From Gentiana macrophylla (Eukaryota > Streptophyta > Magnoliopsida > Gentianales > Gentianaceae): a DNA stretch of 64,000 bases. A program made the translations under genes and the position numbers. The stretch's first letter is position 1. Each line of letters begins with the position of its first letter. Shown here piece by piece: positions 22,171 through 33,386 of the stretch. The stretch is from contig JAOBSW010000726.1 of the NCBI GenBank assembly GCA_026214975.1, positions 1 through 64,000 on the forward strand. Direction: 5' to 3'. The notes beneath the pieces are model-generated. The model worked only from the letters and a program-made list of their open reading frames with translations. It searched no databases and was not told the DNA's origin.

Positions 22171-23410
22171 AGGGCAGTACTGTCCATTGGATCATAGATT
22201 TAGGGGCAACTGACCACATTACCTTTTCTTTACAACATATGGTTAACATTAAACCTGTAAAGAATCTCTTTGTGAAATTACCAAATGGTTCTTCTGTATA
22301 TGTTATTCATACAGGAGACATTAAAATTAACAGCAAGATCACCCTACATAATGTCTTATGTATACCCTAATTTTACTCATAGTCTCATCTCTGTCAGAAA
22401 GTTAGCATATTATGATAATCTCTCTATTGTTTTTGGTTCTAACTTTTGCTATGTGCAGGAACCACTAACTATTAATAAGATTGATTCAGCTAGTCTTTGC
22501 TATCGCTTATACATTCTAGTTGCTGAAACTTCACATTTGGTCCTACTGATCATGCTAGTTATAGTTCATGTTACATGTCCACTTCTGATGTATGGCATTT
22601 TAGATTAGGGCATCCATCTACCGAAAGATTGAAACTTTTGAAATCTTTAGATGCTAGAATACAGATCCCTAATCATGATTGTATTGTTTGCCCTTTGGCA
22701 AACAAAAGAAACAAAATTTCTGTTAGTAAATCTATTACAATGTTTTGATCTAATTCAATGTGATATCGGGGGTCCAAATAGAATTCTATCTGTTGATGTG
22801 ATGCTTATTTTTTGTCTATAGTTGATGATCATAGTAGATACACTTGGATTTTCCTAATGAAATCCAAGGATCAAGCAAGTTAGTTATTACAACGATTTTG
22901 TATTTTGTCTGAGACTCGAGTTTGATAGGTGTGTCAAGACCATAAGTCGACCACCAATGTGCGAATTTACATTAAAGGCTTTCTATAGACAAAAGGCATT
23001 GTCCATCAAATGGCATGCACTAGGACACCCCAACAAAATGTACTCATTGAGAGAAAACACCAACATATATTAAATGTGGCTAGGGCACTTGGAATACAGT
23101 CTCAAGTTCCTGTTGAATACTGGCATTATTGTGTCCTCCAGCTATGCATCTCATCAATATCATTCCCACCCCTTTACTGAACAATGATACACCTTACAAT
23201 GTTTTATAAAGTAAATAACCTAGTTATGACAACTTAAGAGTTTTCGGTTGTTTATGTTTTGCTTCGACCATTTCACAAGGAAGAGGCAAGTTTGAAGACA
23301 GAAGCACAACATTTGTGCTTCTTGGTTTTGAACCAAACATAAAAGGTTTTAGAGTAATGAATCTTCAAAATAGAAACATCATCATCTCTAGGGATGTTAC
23401 TTTTCATGAA
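22171..23410 (+). pseudogene. Copia protease and integrase remnant
   Basis: HWIIDLGATDHIT at about 22188-22222 is the protease site with Ser changed to Leu in the D-S-G triad. Later pieces include the pre-integrase stretch (WHFRLGHPS near 22593-22619) and core fragments near 22795-22880. The end is FVLLGFEPNIKGFRVMNLQNR at 23310-23375. Several frames; inactive. Confidence 0.8.
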
Positions 23411-23789
23411 CATATTTTCCTTTTACTAATATTTACGAGTACATTCCTTCACATGATCTTTTCTACCATTGTCTCAGATATTGCTAATCCTCAACGATAT
23501 CTGATTGATCATTCATCAAATCATGAGAATCATACACATCATAATGATTCTCATTCCAGTGATGTTATGACACAAGTCAGAAAATCACATAGACAAAGAT
23601 CTACACCATCTTATCTGAATGAGTATATTTGTGCTAGTCATGTCCTTAGGTTATCTCCTCATACTTTAGACAATGTCATTTCTTATTCTAACATATCTTC
23701 CACCTATCAGGGATTCATTGCAAATATTAATAAAGTGAACAAGAGCCTCACATCATATAAACAAGTGCTGCAGATTCAAGGTGGCGGGT

Positions 23790-25221
23790 AGCTATGGATC
23801 TAGAATTAGAACCAATAAAAAAGACCAATACTTGGTCCCACTTATCTTTATTACCTAAAGGAATAAAACCTATAATTTGAAAATGGGTGTTTAGGATCAA
23901 AAGAAAAGCGAGATGGGACGGTAGAAAGATTTAAAGCAAGGCTAGTGCCAAAAGGCTAAACACAAACTAAGGGCATTGACTTCTTGGAGACTTTCTCTGA
24001 TGTGGCAAAACACACCACCATCAGATTATTCATAGCCCTTGCAAAGACAAATGTGAAATTGGCACTTGCATCAATGTCAACAATGCCTTTCTTCATAGAG
24101 ATTTAGAAGACTAAGTCTATATGAAAGCACCTGAGGGTTTAACAACAAATGGCTTATTCTTTAAACTCAACGTATCACTATATGGTTTGAGACAAGCCAG
24201 TAGGCAATGGAATGCCAAATTAACACAAAAGCTCATGGATCATGGCTACAAGCAATCACAAAATGATCATAGCCTGTTCACAAGAGGCACATGTCAAATG
24301 TTTGTGGCTTTACTAGTATATGTTGGTGACATAGTGGTTGGTAGTTCGGACACCTCGTAAATACAATGAGTTAAAAGCTCTTCTACATGATGCTTTTATA
24401 GTAAAGGATCTTGGCACACTCAAATATTTTCTAGGTTTTGAGTTTGCTAGAAGCAGAGATGGAATAGTAATAAATCAAAGGAAATCTTGTCGAGACCTTT
24501 TGACGAGTTTGGTTTCTAGATCTGTAAACTAGTAGCTACACCTATGGATACTTCTCGAGTCAATGAAGTTGAAGCTCCAGCATTAGAATCTAACCCTATT
24601 TACAGAAGCTTGATTGGTAAACTCTTATATTTGGGAAACACTAGACCGGATATAGCTTTCCCTGTCCAACAATTGAGTCAATTCTTGGACAAACCAAATC
24701 AAGCACATTTAAAAGTGTCATACAGGCTACTCAGATTCCTTAAATCAGCACCTGGCAAAGGTCTCTTTTTTCGTAGTCAGGGGTCAATCATCCTCAAAGC
24801 CTTTAGTGATTCAGACTGGGCAGGTTGTACAAAGACTATGAGGTCTACTACAGGTTACCTAATCTACCTTGGAGATGCTCTAGTTTCTTGGAAATCAAAT
24901 GAACAACCTATTATTTCTAGAAGCTCTAGTGAGGCAGAATATATGGCAATGGCTGTCACAGCCTGTGAGATTCAATGGCTTATCTATCTGCTGCAAGACT
25001 TTCAAATCATATATACACAGACAATATCACTCTATTGTGAAAGTCAAAGTGCATTGGACATAGTGGAAAATCCTGTTTACCATGAAAGGACAAAGCATAT
25101 AAAGACTGATTGTCATTTTGTGAGGGAAAAGTACATGGCCAAAACTCCTGTTCCTTCCAATCAATACCAAAGACCAACCCGCATATATACTAACCAAACC
25201 AGTAGACAAACACACCCTTAA
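23790..25221 (+). pseudogene. Copia reverse transcriptase and RNase H
   Basis: RT begins near 23790 (AMDLELEPIKKTNTWSHL). 24121-24360 has LYGLRQASRQWNAKL and the catalytic box YVGD (24319-24330), where the first catalytic Asp of YVDD has become Gly. 24544-25221 is an intact-looking RNase H (FSDSDWAGC, STTGYLIYLGDALVSWKS, RSSSEAEYMAMA) up to HTKHIKTDCHFVREK-like residues. The YVGD change alone should abolish RT activity. Confidence 0.88.
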
Positions 25222-25351
25222 CAAACTACTTCAAGCCTTTCCTCTCAAAGATCTATATTCACCATCTAAATCTGAGGCATAAAAGACAATGTGAAGTTGT
25301 TTTGGAAAGCGACATTTGGATTCTATCCATATTCGACTGGGGGGGAGGGGG

Positions 25352-25698
25352 TGTTGAGGCATAAAAGACAATGTGAAGTTGGTTTTGGTTCAGCTCGGCA
25401 TTTGATCGAACACTTATTAGAGAAAACGGTTAAGTGTGGAAGTTAAGTTGTTATAATCGATTGGGGAGCTAATGACTATATAAACTATAATTATCTTAGG
25501 ATTAATTTATTCGAAGTTAATTTTCAGTTTTCAATTAATGAACTCTAATGTACTATGCTTATTCAAGTTTCCCGCATTTTCTGTAATTTGAAATTCTGAA
25601 GAACACTTGCTGTGTCTTCTTCTTGATCTGAATTGAATCTGTTTCTGTTCTTCCATTTTCAATCTGTTGTCTTTTCGGTTTAATCTACAATTTCAAAA
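25352..25698 (+). repeat. 3' LTR of the 19.8-kb Copia element
   Basis: Matches 19765-20113 with scattered substitutions; its end reads TTTCAAAA instead of TTTCAACA. Followed by the AATTA duplication. Confidence 0.9.
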
Positions 25699-25703
25699 AA
25701 TTA

Positions 25704-26100
25704 TCCCATCAAAACATGGAATGCAAACTCATAAAAAAGACGGGTTGGGAGGAATGATATATCACTCGTATCAAACGAAGGCAAGAAATTAGCAAGAAAA
25801 CCCACTTGAGATATGCAAATGTCACATAAGAAATACAAGAAAAAGAGCCACATAATTGAAGCAATTCGCCACAAGGATAATTTTTGGGTGAATAAGCATG
25901 TATTAAATAGAAGAAGGCGACATAAATGCAGTAAATTTTCATGAGAATAGGGAGAAAATGAACATTACGAACCAAGTAAATTTGTGAGAAGCTTTGGACA
26001 AGTAATGGGTATTTAAACACATTTTAGATCTGCATAACGGTCTAAAGACCATTAGACTGATTTATTGTTACCCAACAGATAATAGAGTGAAATTTTGAAA
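25704..26100. other. AT-rich intergenic DNA, no gene supported
   Basis: Nothing recognisable. A 103-codon minus-strand frame (25709-26020) has no family resemblance. Confidence 0.45.
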
Positions 26101-26139
26101 TGATACCTTCCATTAAATTCTTTGAGACCTTTCCCGTAA

Positions 26140-26792
26140 AATCAACGGATAAAGCAGACCAAATATCCCCAAATTCCACCGACTCGCTCACATCTCGTCA
26201 TATATCCCTAAAATCCTTTGGATAAAGCGATAGAGCGCCGGATAATCGAAAAGTTCTCTGCCCCCTTTCCGTTCTTCAAAGTGAAACAACTGTAAAGCAA
26301 GGTTTTTTTCTTTTTCATTTTTGTGTGTAGAAGAAACTAACGATCTGATCGAGATATTTGGGTAGGATTATTCAATAGTATTTCTTTTATGTTATTTTAA
26401 TTCCTAAAAAAAATGTTACACATGTGGCAAATAAAAGGATACATGGCAGCTCCATATATCCCAAAAATCCCTTTGGATAAAGCAGTAGACGGCCGGATAA
26501 TCGAAAAATTCTCTGCCCCCTTTCTGTTCTTGAAAGTGAAACAACTGTAAAGCGAGGTATTTTTTTCTTTTTTTTTATTTTTTTATTTTTTGTTTAGAAG
26601 AAACTAACGATAAGGCTGAGATATTTATTTTTTTTTGTAAAAAAGGTTACACGTATGGTAAACAAAAGGACACATGTCAGCTGTGGATCAAGACTTGCAA
26701 ATCCATTTTTCGGTCAGAAACACTAACTTGGCCTATTTTCCTTAACTTCCCCTTCCCTTTTAATATATAGGTAGTAGATATTTGTTTTATGT
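26140..26792 (+). repeat. Complex tandem repeat field, left part
   Basis: Units contain GGATAAAGCAGTAGAC, TTCTCTGCCCCCTTTC, GTGAAACAACTGTAAAGC, TGTTACACATGTGGCAAA and end TTCCCTTTTAATATATAGG. GGATAAAG starts are at 26220 and 26475 here and at 31191, 31763 and 32356 on the far side of the Mutator-like element, which split the field. Non-coding. Confidence 0.75.
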
Positions 26793-26801
26793 TATTTTAA
26801 T

Positions 26802-27900
26802 CAGAAATTGGAAAATGAGGTTGTGTCAGACCATTGACTTGCAAATCAGGTTGTGCCTTTTCTGACATTGAAAATCAGGTAAACGTAAGGTTCCCTACGT
26901 TTAAACGTAAGAAACCGTACGTTTAAACGTAGATAAATATGAATAATTGAAACCCCTAATTTTTTTAAAGAACCTACGTTTAAACGTATTATCCCTACGT
27001 TTATTATTTTCAGAGAACCTACGTTTAAACGTAGGTTATTTAAAAAAATTAGGAAAGTTGCAATAAATGTATATTTCTCTACGTGTAAACGTAGGTTAGA
27101 ACGCATTTATCTACGTTTCAACGTAGGTTTTCTACGTTTACAAAGCAATTATCTACGTTTGGAAGTGGTAGATAGCAATTAATGTTGTTGTAAGGTACTT
27201 GTTCAATATACACCACATTACGGGCTATTTTGCTCATTCCTTTAGAGTCTTGCATGTTAATATACATTATCTAACCACTTCTTCATCTTTCAAGTCCATT
27301 TCTTCATCTTTCAAGTCCATGTCTTCATCATTCAAGTGCTCAAATGGGTAAGCTTTTGCTATTTAATTTGTCTTAATTCAAGTGCTCAATGTGATTATGG
27401 TATTTATGCTAGTAATGAAATGTACTTAAACTAAATGTGTGTTTTTAGTAGGTTGTTTATGTAATATTTATACATTTAAGTAGTGTGTTTAAGTCTTTTC
27501 TTAATTAGTGTTATTGTTTAGGGTTTAATTAATATGGTTTAGTGTAAGTATTGATATGTATTCAACCGAAATGTGTGTTTTAAGTAGTAATTATGTTATT
27601 TATATTGTAGTAATGATATGTATTTAACCGAAATATGTGTTTTTAGTAGGTTGTTTATGTAATGTTTATACATCTAAGTAGTGTGTTTAAGTCTTTGGTA
27701 TTGTTCGATTGTACTAAACTTTGCTATTGTTGATTTGGTATTGTAGTTTTGAGAGAAATTTGTTGTTGGTAGTAATGGAATTGTCCGTATTGATGGTTTG
27801 ATCTTGCATAAGGGTGTTGTTCCTACCCAAAAATGGTACTGAAAATGGCTATGTTTTCAGAGACCATTGTTATTGGAAATATTGATCACACTTAAACTTA
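26802..27900 (+). repeat. Left terminal inverted repeat of the Mutator-like element
   Basis: Contains the left palindrome array (26880-27175), three tandem copies of TTCATCTTTCAAGTCCAT (27282-27340) and an 88-bp direct repeat (27412-27500 and 27608-27696). A nested hairpin runs 26955-27053 (CCTAATTTTTTTAAA ... TTTAAAAAAATTAGG). Confidence 0.8.
26880..27175. repeat. Palindrome array CTACGT-TTAA-ACGTAG, left end
   Basis: Four perfect ACGTTTAAACGT dyads plus decayed copies (ACGTGTAAACGT, ACGTTTCAACGT and half-sites). They sit within about 370 bp of the element end, where transposase binding sites are expected in Mutator elements. Confidence 0.85.
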
Positions 27901-28089
27901 GAGTGAAAGAGTTTTAAGTGTTAAAAGTCTTAGTTTCCTTGTTTGAAACATCTTAAAAGGGGAAAATAGTCTTTGTTTCCTTGTTGGGGTTTAATTAGTA
28001 GGGTTTTCGTGTAAGTATATTTTGTTTTCTATTTGTGATAAATTTGCTTAGGTAGGGTTTTGAATTATTATATTGAAAGTCTATAATGA

Positions 28090-28180
28090 CTTGAATTGTT
28101 TTTAAAAAAAAACAGATAATCGCAACTCTATGAATTGTTTTTAAAAAAAAAAACAGATAATCGCAACTCTATGTTAAAAA
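28090..28180 (+). repeat. 45-bp tandem duplication
   Basis: TGAATTGTTTT, an A-run and CAGATAATCGCAACTCTATG occur twice in a row, differing in the length of the A-run, so a recent slippage-type duplication. Confidence 0.7.
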
Positions 28181-28189
28181 AACTGAGAA

Positions 28190-29790
28190 GATGTGCCCCG
28201 GTCAATATCATGTGGAGGAGTTGAAGGAGGTGGAGGAGGTGGAGGCCGATGAGGGGTAGACTGAAAAGATGTTGCCCGGTTAGTATCATAATACATACAA
28301 CTAAATTCATCGCATAAATAAATTGACAATGAAATAATTTTTTACCTGATCTCTGGATGACAGCGTCTGCATCAACCCCTTAAGTTCAAGAAGTATCGCC
28401 CATGATCATTACGCACAGTATAACCTCTCGAATTACTTGCCGGTTCTCGTCATTACGCCGCGAATTTCCTCCCGAATGTCATTCAACCCATTATCTATCC
28501 TTCTCTTCACAATACCTATAAAGCCCAAAGAAACTTCATCTTATTCATCAGATTCATCTTCTTCTGCCTGTAGCATCTCAGTGTATGAACTGTGCGGCAC
28601 ACGTCGTGAATGAGGAGGTAGAGGCCGTTGTGAAGTAGAGGGATGTGAAGTAGATGGATGTGAAGTAGAGGCGGATGTTGTGTAGCAGAGCGTGTTCTTT
28701 GTGTAGTAGATGGGCGTCATGAGGTGGCCGTGCAATTGGTACAGCCGAGGATCACACATGGCGGCTCATTAATCTCCGCATCGGGGATGCCCCTATGTAG
28801 CATCAACTCCCTATAAACTTCCCTTGCAGCCAAATATCCTATAACACGGCTCTGCAAACAATGTATATTTCATTAGAATTAACAATAAGAAAATGTTTAA
28901 CCATACCGGATATAATTAAAAGAAAATGTTTATTAAGCTTATTACCTTACTTGCCTTCGCCACCACCCCCTTCCACTGCGGAGGGGTAGTCTTGCAACTC
29001 CATCTCATCATCCGAGGAGCTGCATTAGGAGCTCTGAGGGTGGCAGCAATAGTTGAAACAGCAACGTCCGGAAGGGCCTCGTAAGCCCAAAACTGTAAGG
29101 CATGTATAACCCCTTGTATCGTCACCCTGCCTTCTGCACTTTCCTTGTAGGTATTCATCATGCGACAGATCTTTCTATAAGTCTGATCCCACAACCAAGT
29201 ACCCCATGGAAAGTCATTTAGGCCTTGTACATTCTCGACCAAATAGAAGGTCTCACGAGGTACCTTAGTAGTCTCATCATGACCCATCATAATACCGTGA
29301 ATAAGGTAGACTAAACCTACACGGTAGAGAACTTCAGGATGCTCACCTCATCCAATAACCATCTCTCAATATCCGGTATGGTGATCGGTTTGGGTCGGGA
29401 TGATGGATGTGGCCGTATGTCCCCTCAAAGCCAAAACACCTGGAATAACTATCGGGAGCTTCCGGAGATCACCAAACCTAAAACCGGTCATCATGCAAAA
29501 CTCCCGCCACCGAACTTCGCGGTCGTCTCACCAAATCTAAAATGAAGCTCACCGGCCACATTCGGATAAACGGAACTGAAACATACATATTGCAAAATTT
29601 TGGCAGAAAACTGCCAGTGCTCGTACATTTGAATGAATTCTCCAAAAACCCCACCTCTCATTGTTCCCTCAAATCCGATCCTTCTCATGTGAATGTCAAG
29701 AACATCCGAGAGCTTGTTCTTTTCCCCTCTAAAAGTCCATGTCAAATTTTCCTTTACTTTGTAGACTTCAGTTCCATGAGTGCCAATCAA
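28190..29790 (-). pseudogene. DUF1985-type transposon-carried gene, broken
   Basis: Minus strand. 29491-29790 (VYPNVAGELHFRFGETTAKF followed by GGGSFALMTGFRFGDLRK) and 28916-29290 (GHDETTKVPRETFYLVENVQ, FNDFPWG-like LNDFPWGTWLWDQTYRKI) resemble the DUF1985 domain found with Ulp1-type proteases in plant Mutator-like elements. Between them the frame changes twice (IPDIERWLLDEVSIL is in another frame). Downstream are a Thr/Ser/His-rich linker (repeats of STSHP near 28625-28680) and a proline run (28205-28250). I see no C48 protease catalytic region, so either it is lost or this is a DUF1985-only version. Confidence 0.72.
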
Positions 29791-30237
29791 CTGTTAACAA
29801 ATATCATTGTTTCAAGTCAATCACATACATATACTAGTCAATCACAAGCTTTATACACTAACATTGTGAAGTAAATCAGCTATATAGTACATCTAATACC
29901 AAAGAAGAAAAAATAGAGCTACCAATACCTAAATGATTAATGTAGGTGTGATCAATATTTCCAATAACAATGGTCTCTGAAAAACAGAGCCATTTTCAGT
30001 ACCATTTTAGGTAGGAACGAAAGACTTTACGCACGATCAAACCATCAATCTCACCATCAAGCCTCAATCAATCTCAACATATACAAGAAAAAATACATAG
30101 TAACACCATACTCATACACTATCAACTTAAATGTCCCAAATTTAAACATACCTAGCCACTTATTCCATGTTTTTATCAAATTACAATCAAGACTGGAAAA
30201 AGCCTAAACACAGAATTTCATGTTTAAGAACAGTTTT

Positions 30238-30361
30238 CTACGTCCAGACGTAGAAAAACCTACGTCCAGACGTAGGAATCCTACGTCCAGACGTAGAAAA
30301 TCCTACGTCCAGACGTAGAAAACCTACGTTCAGACGTAGCAAAACCTACGTTCAGACGTAA
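30238..30361. repeat. Palindrome-like array CTACGT-CCAG-ACGTAG
   Basis: Six head-to-tail copies at about 20-bp spacing. The half-sites CTACGT and ACGTAG are the same as in the terminal arrays but the 4-bp spacer is CCAG (four copies) or TCAG (two copies). I see no counterpart in the left arm. Confidence 0.85.
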
Positions 30362-30800
30362 CAAAACCAGCCTAAACATAGAATTTCTCCCTTAATCGTC
30401 TTCTTCAAAATTTCTCCATTACTTCAACCCACATAAAGAAAAATCAGGCTAATCCCCTCTATTAGTCAACAATATCAGACTAATCACCACAAGGCCAACA
30501 AATATCAGGCTAATCACCACTACAAAACACTAAAAATTGGAAAATATATACAACATATATAATTTAGGAAAAAAATATAACAATAAAACGTTTTAAATGC
30601 AAAATAAGGGGAAACACTTACACTTTCTATATTGCTTTGATCCATTATGCTTGAGAGCAGAGGTGCCAAATCTGAATATTTGGTGCAAAATCGCCGTCAA
30701 ACGTAAAGAAACTGATGAGAAACGTAGGGATAAGAACTAGTGGAAGGGGATATACGAGAGAGAGAGAGAGAGTTATTCAAAACCCTTCAAGCACCTTACC

Positions 30801-31030
30801 GTTAAACGTAGGTTTCTCTACGTTTAAATGTAAGGAATCCTACGTTTAAACGTAGGGAAAATTGAACCTTTTTGCCTTCCTAATTTATTGAAAAAACCTA
30901 CGTTTAAACGTAAAGAATATACGTTTAAACGTAGGTTATTTCAATAAATTAGGAGTTGCATTTATTCAAATTTCTCTACGTTTAAACGTAGGATTCCTTA
31001 CGTTTAAACGTAGAGAACCCTACGTTTACC
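30801..31030. repeat. Palindrome array CTACGT-TTAA-ACGTAG, right end
   Basis: Five perfect ACGTTTAAACGT dyads plus one ACGTTTAAATGT and half-sites; mirror of the left array. Confidence 0.85.
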
Positions 31031-31119
31031 TGATTTTAAATGTCGAGAAAAGCGCGACGACGCGATTTGCAGTCGATTGGCCTCGACACAACGCGAATTT
31101 CCAATTTTTGTATTTTAAT

Positions 31120-32457
31120 TCCTAAAAAAACGTTACACATGTGGCAAACAAAAGGACACATGGCAGCTCCATATATCCCAATAATCCACTGGATAAAGCA
31201 GTAAACCGTCGGATAATCGAAAAGTTCTCTGCCCCCTTTCCGTTTTGAAAGTGAAACAACTGTAAATCGAGGTTTTTTTTATTTAGAAGAAATTAACGAT
31301 AAGACTGAGATATTTGAGATTTTTTTATTTTTTTTTGTAAAAAATGTTACATGGTAAACAAAAGGACATATGGCAGTTGTAGAGCGACTTGCAAATCTAT
31401 TTCGGCCAAAAACACTAACGTGACATATTTTCCTTAACTTCCCCTACCCTTTTAATATATGCGTAGATAAGACTGAGATATTTTAGTATTTTTTTTGTAA
31501 AAAATGTTACACATATGACAAACAAAAGGACACATTACAGCTGTGGAGCATGACTTGCAAATCCATTTTTCGGCCAAAAACACTAACGTGGCCTATTTTC
31601 CTTAACTTCCCCTTCCCATTTAATAATATATAGGTAGATAACTCCCCCTTCCCTTATATAGGTAGATATATTTGTTTTATGTTATTTTAATTCCTAATAA
31701 AATGTTACGCATGTGGCAAACAAAAGGACACATGGCAGCTCCATATATCCCAAAAATCAACTGGATAAAGCAGTAGACTGCCGGATAATCGAAACGTTCT
31801 CTGCCTCCTTTTCGTTCTCGAAAGTGAAACAACTGTAAAGCGAGGTTTTTTTTCTTTTTTTCTTTTTGGTTTAGAAGAAACTAATGATAAGGCTGAGATA
31901 TTTGAGATATTTTATTTTTTTGTAAAAAATGTTACACATATGGCAAACAAAAGGACACATGGCAGCTGTGGAGGATGACTTGCAAATCCATTTTTCGGCC
32001 AAAAACGCTAACGTGGCCTATTTTCCTTAACTTCCCCTTCCCTTTTAATATATACGTAGATAAGACTGAGATATTTTATTTTATTTTTATAAAAAATATA
32101 ATACATATGGCAAACAAAAGGACACATGGCAGCTGTGGAGCATGACTTAATTGCAAATCCATTTTTCGGCCAAAAACACTAACTTGGCCTATTTTCCTTA
32201 ACTTCCCTTCCCTTTTAATAATATATAGGTAGATAACTTCCCCTTCCCTTATATAGGTAGAGATATTTGTTTTATGTTATTTTAATTCCTAAAAAAATGT
32301 TACACATGTGGCAAACAAAAGGACACATGCCAGCTCCATATCCCAAAAATCCACTGGATAAAGCAGTAGACCGCCGGTTAATCGAAACGTTTTTTGCCTC
32401 CTTTTCGTTCGTGAAAGTGAAACAACTGTAAAACGAGATTTTTTTTCTTTTTTCTTT
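31120..32457 (+). repeat. Complex tandem repeat field, right part
   Basis: Two full units of about 575-595 bp (GGATAAAG at 31191, 31763, 32356) and additional half-units ending TTCCCTTTTAATATATA. Continuous with 26140-26792 once the Mutator-like element and one TATTTTAAT copy are removed. No coding signal. Confidence 0.78.
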
Positions 32458-32485
32458 TGGTTTAGAAGAAACTAATGATAAGGCT

Positions 32486-32533
<48 letters not shown>

Positions 32534-32856
32534 AAAAAATGTTACACATATGACAAACAAAATGACACACGACAACTGAGGACCTTGACTTGCAATTTGC
32601 AAATCCAATTTTCGGCCAAAAAACACTAACGTGACGTATTTCCCTAACTTCCCCTTATCTTTTAATATATAGGTTGGTTTTTATGTATTATTACGGTTAA
32701 TCCTAAAAAAAAGGTCACCACTTCCCTATCATGGAATAAGTGAATATGTTAATCGAGGATAGCCAGTGGGTACTAGAGTCGAAAATTGTCATTTTCTGTG
32801 ATATTGGCTCAGATTTTTTTCTTTTTTTTTTGGTTTAGAAGAAACTAATGATAAGG

Positions 32857-32894
<38 letters not shown>

Positions 32895-33172
32895 AAAAAA
32901 TGTTACACATATGACAAACAAAATGACACACGACAACTGAGGACCTTGACTTGCAATTTGCAAATCCAATTTTCGGCCAAAAAACACTAACGTGACGTAT
33001 TTCCCTAACTTCCCCTTATCTTTTAATATATAGGTTGGTTTTTATGTATTATTACGGTTAATCCTAACCGAAAAGGTCTCCACTCCCTTATCCAACGAAA
33101 TAAGTGAATATGTTAATCGAGATAGCACCAGCCAGGGTAGAGTCGAAAATTTGTCGTTTCTGTGATGATATT
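32458..33172 (+). repeat. Tandem duplication of ~350 bp with (AT)n tracts, next to the reductase gene
   Basis: 32458-32810 and 32831-33172 are near-identical, offset by 373 bp. Each contains a long (AT)n microsatellite (about 32488-32531 and 32860-32891), then TGTTACACATATGACAAAC and ATTATTACGGTTAATCC. It ends about 215 bp before the ATG of the reductase gene. Confidence 0.88.
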
Positions 33173-33278
33173 GGGAAAAAATCGTCATGGGGAATCAATT
33201 TCAACATCCAATTTCTGCCTGGTTGTTCTTATAACACCCAAACCCTTTACCACTAGGCAATTTCCTAAAGACGGTTTT

Positions 33279-33286
33279 TATATATT
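33279..33286 (+). promoter_or_regulatory. Probable TATA box of the reductase-like gene
   Basis: TATATATT about 100 bp upstream of the ATG at 33387, the best TATA candidate between the repeat field and the start codon. Confidence 0.4.
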
Positions 33287-33386
33287 ATTATTATTATAGG
33301 TAGAGGTAGAAAGTGGCAAAGGGTTGGAACGATAAAAAAACAAAGAAGAAGAACCAGTCTTAAAAAAAATATTAAAAAACAAAAAG

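Larger units (their letters stand above)
19765..25698 (+). mobile_element. Ty1/Copia LTR retrotransposon, plus orientation, TSD AATTA
   Basis: LTRs of 349 and 347 bp (TGTTGAGGCATAAAAGAC ...). A primer site TGGTATCAAAGC at 20114-20125 follows the first. A long polypurine tract (GGGGGGGAGGGGG, about 25339-25351) precedes the second. AATTA flanks both sides (19760-19764, 25699-25703). gag-pol is on the plus strand with many stops. A 792-bp retrocopy sits in the leader. Confidence 0.93.
26802..31110. mobile_element. Mutator-like transposon (4.3 kb) with ~1.1-kb TIRs and 9-bp TSD
   Basis: Termini are CAGAAATTGGAAAATGAGG and the complement of CAAAAATTGGAAATTCGCG. TATTTTAAT repeats perfectly at 26793-26801 and 31111-31119; 9 bp is the Mutator size. 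The outer 250-300 bp of both arms align with scattered mismatches, and the match recurs at the inner ends (about 27780-27900 versus 29945-30070, including a near-identical block with GAGACCATTGTTATTGGAAA). So the inverted repeats reach about 1.1 kb each. The core holds a broken DUF1985-type gene on the minus strand. No MULE (MURA) transposase was found, so it is non-autonomous. Confidence 0.88.
29945..31110 (-). repeat. Right terminal inverted repeat of the Mutator-like element
   Basis: Inverted match to the left TIR at its outer and inner ends. It contains the CCAG-spacer array (30238-30361) and the TTAA-spacer array (30801-31030), plus a (GA)n run near 30752-30772. Confidence 0.8.

Noticed and set aside
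30238..30361. Regular short repeats resembling a CRISPR array
   Set aside because: Plant nuclear context, spacers of only about 4-10 bp, dyad symmetry and position inside a transposon arm; not CRISPR.
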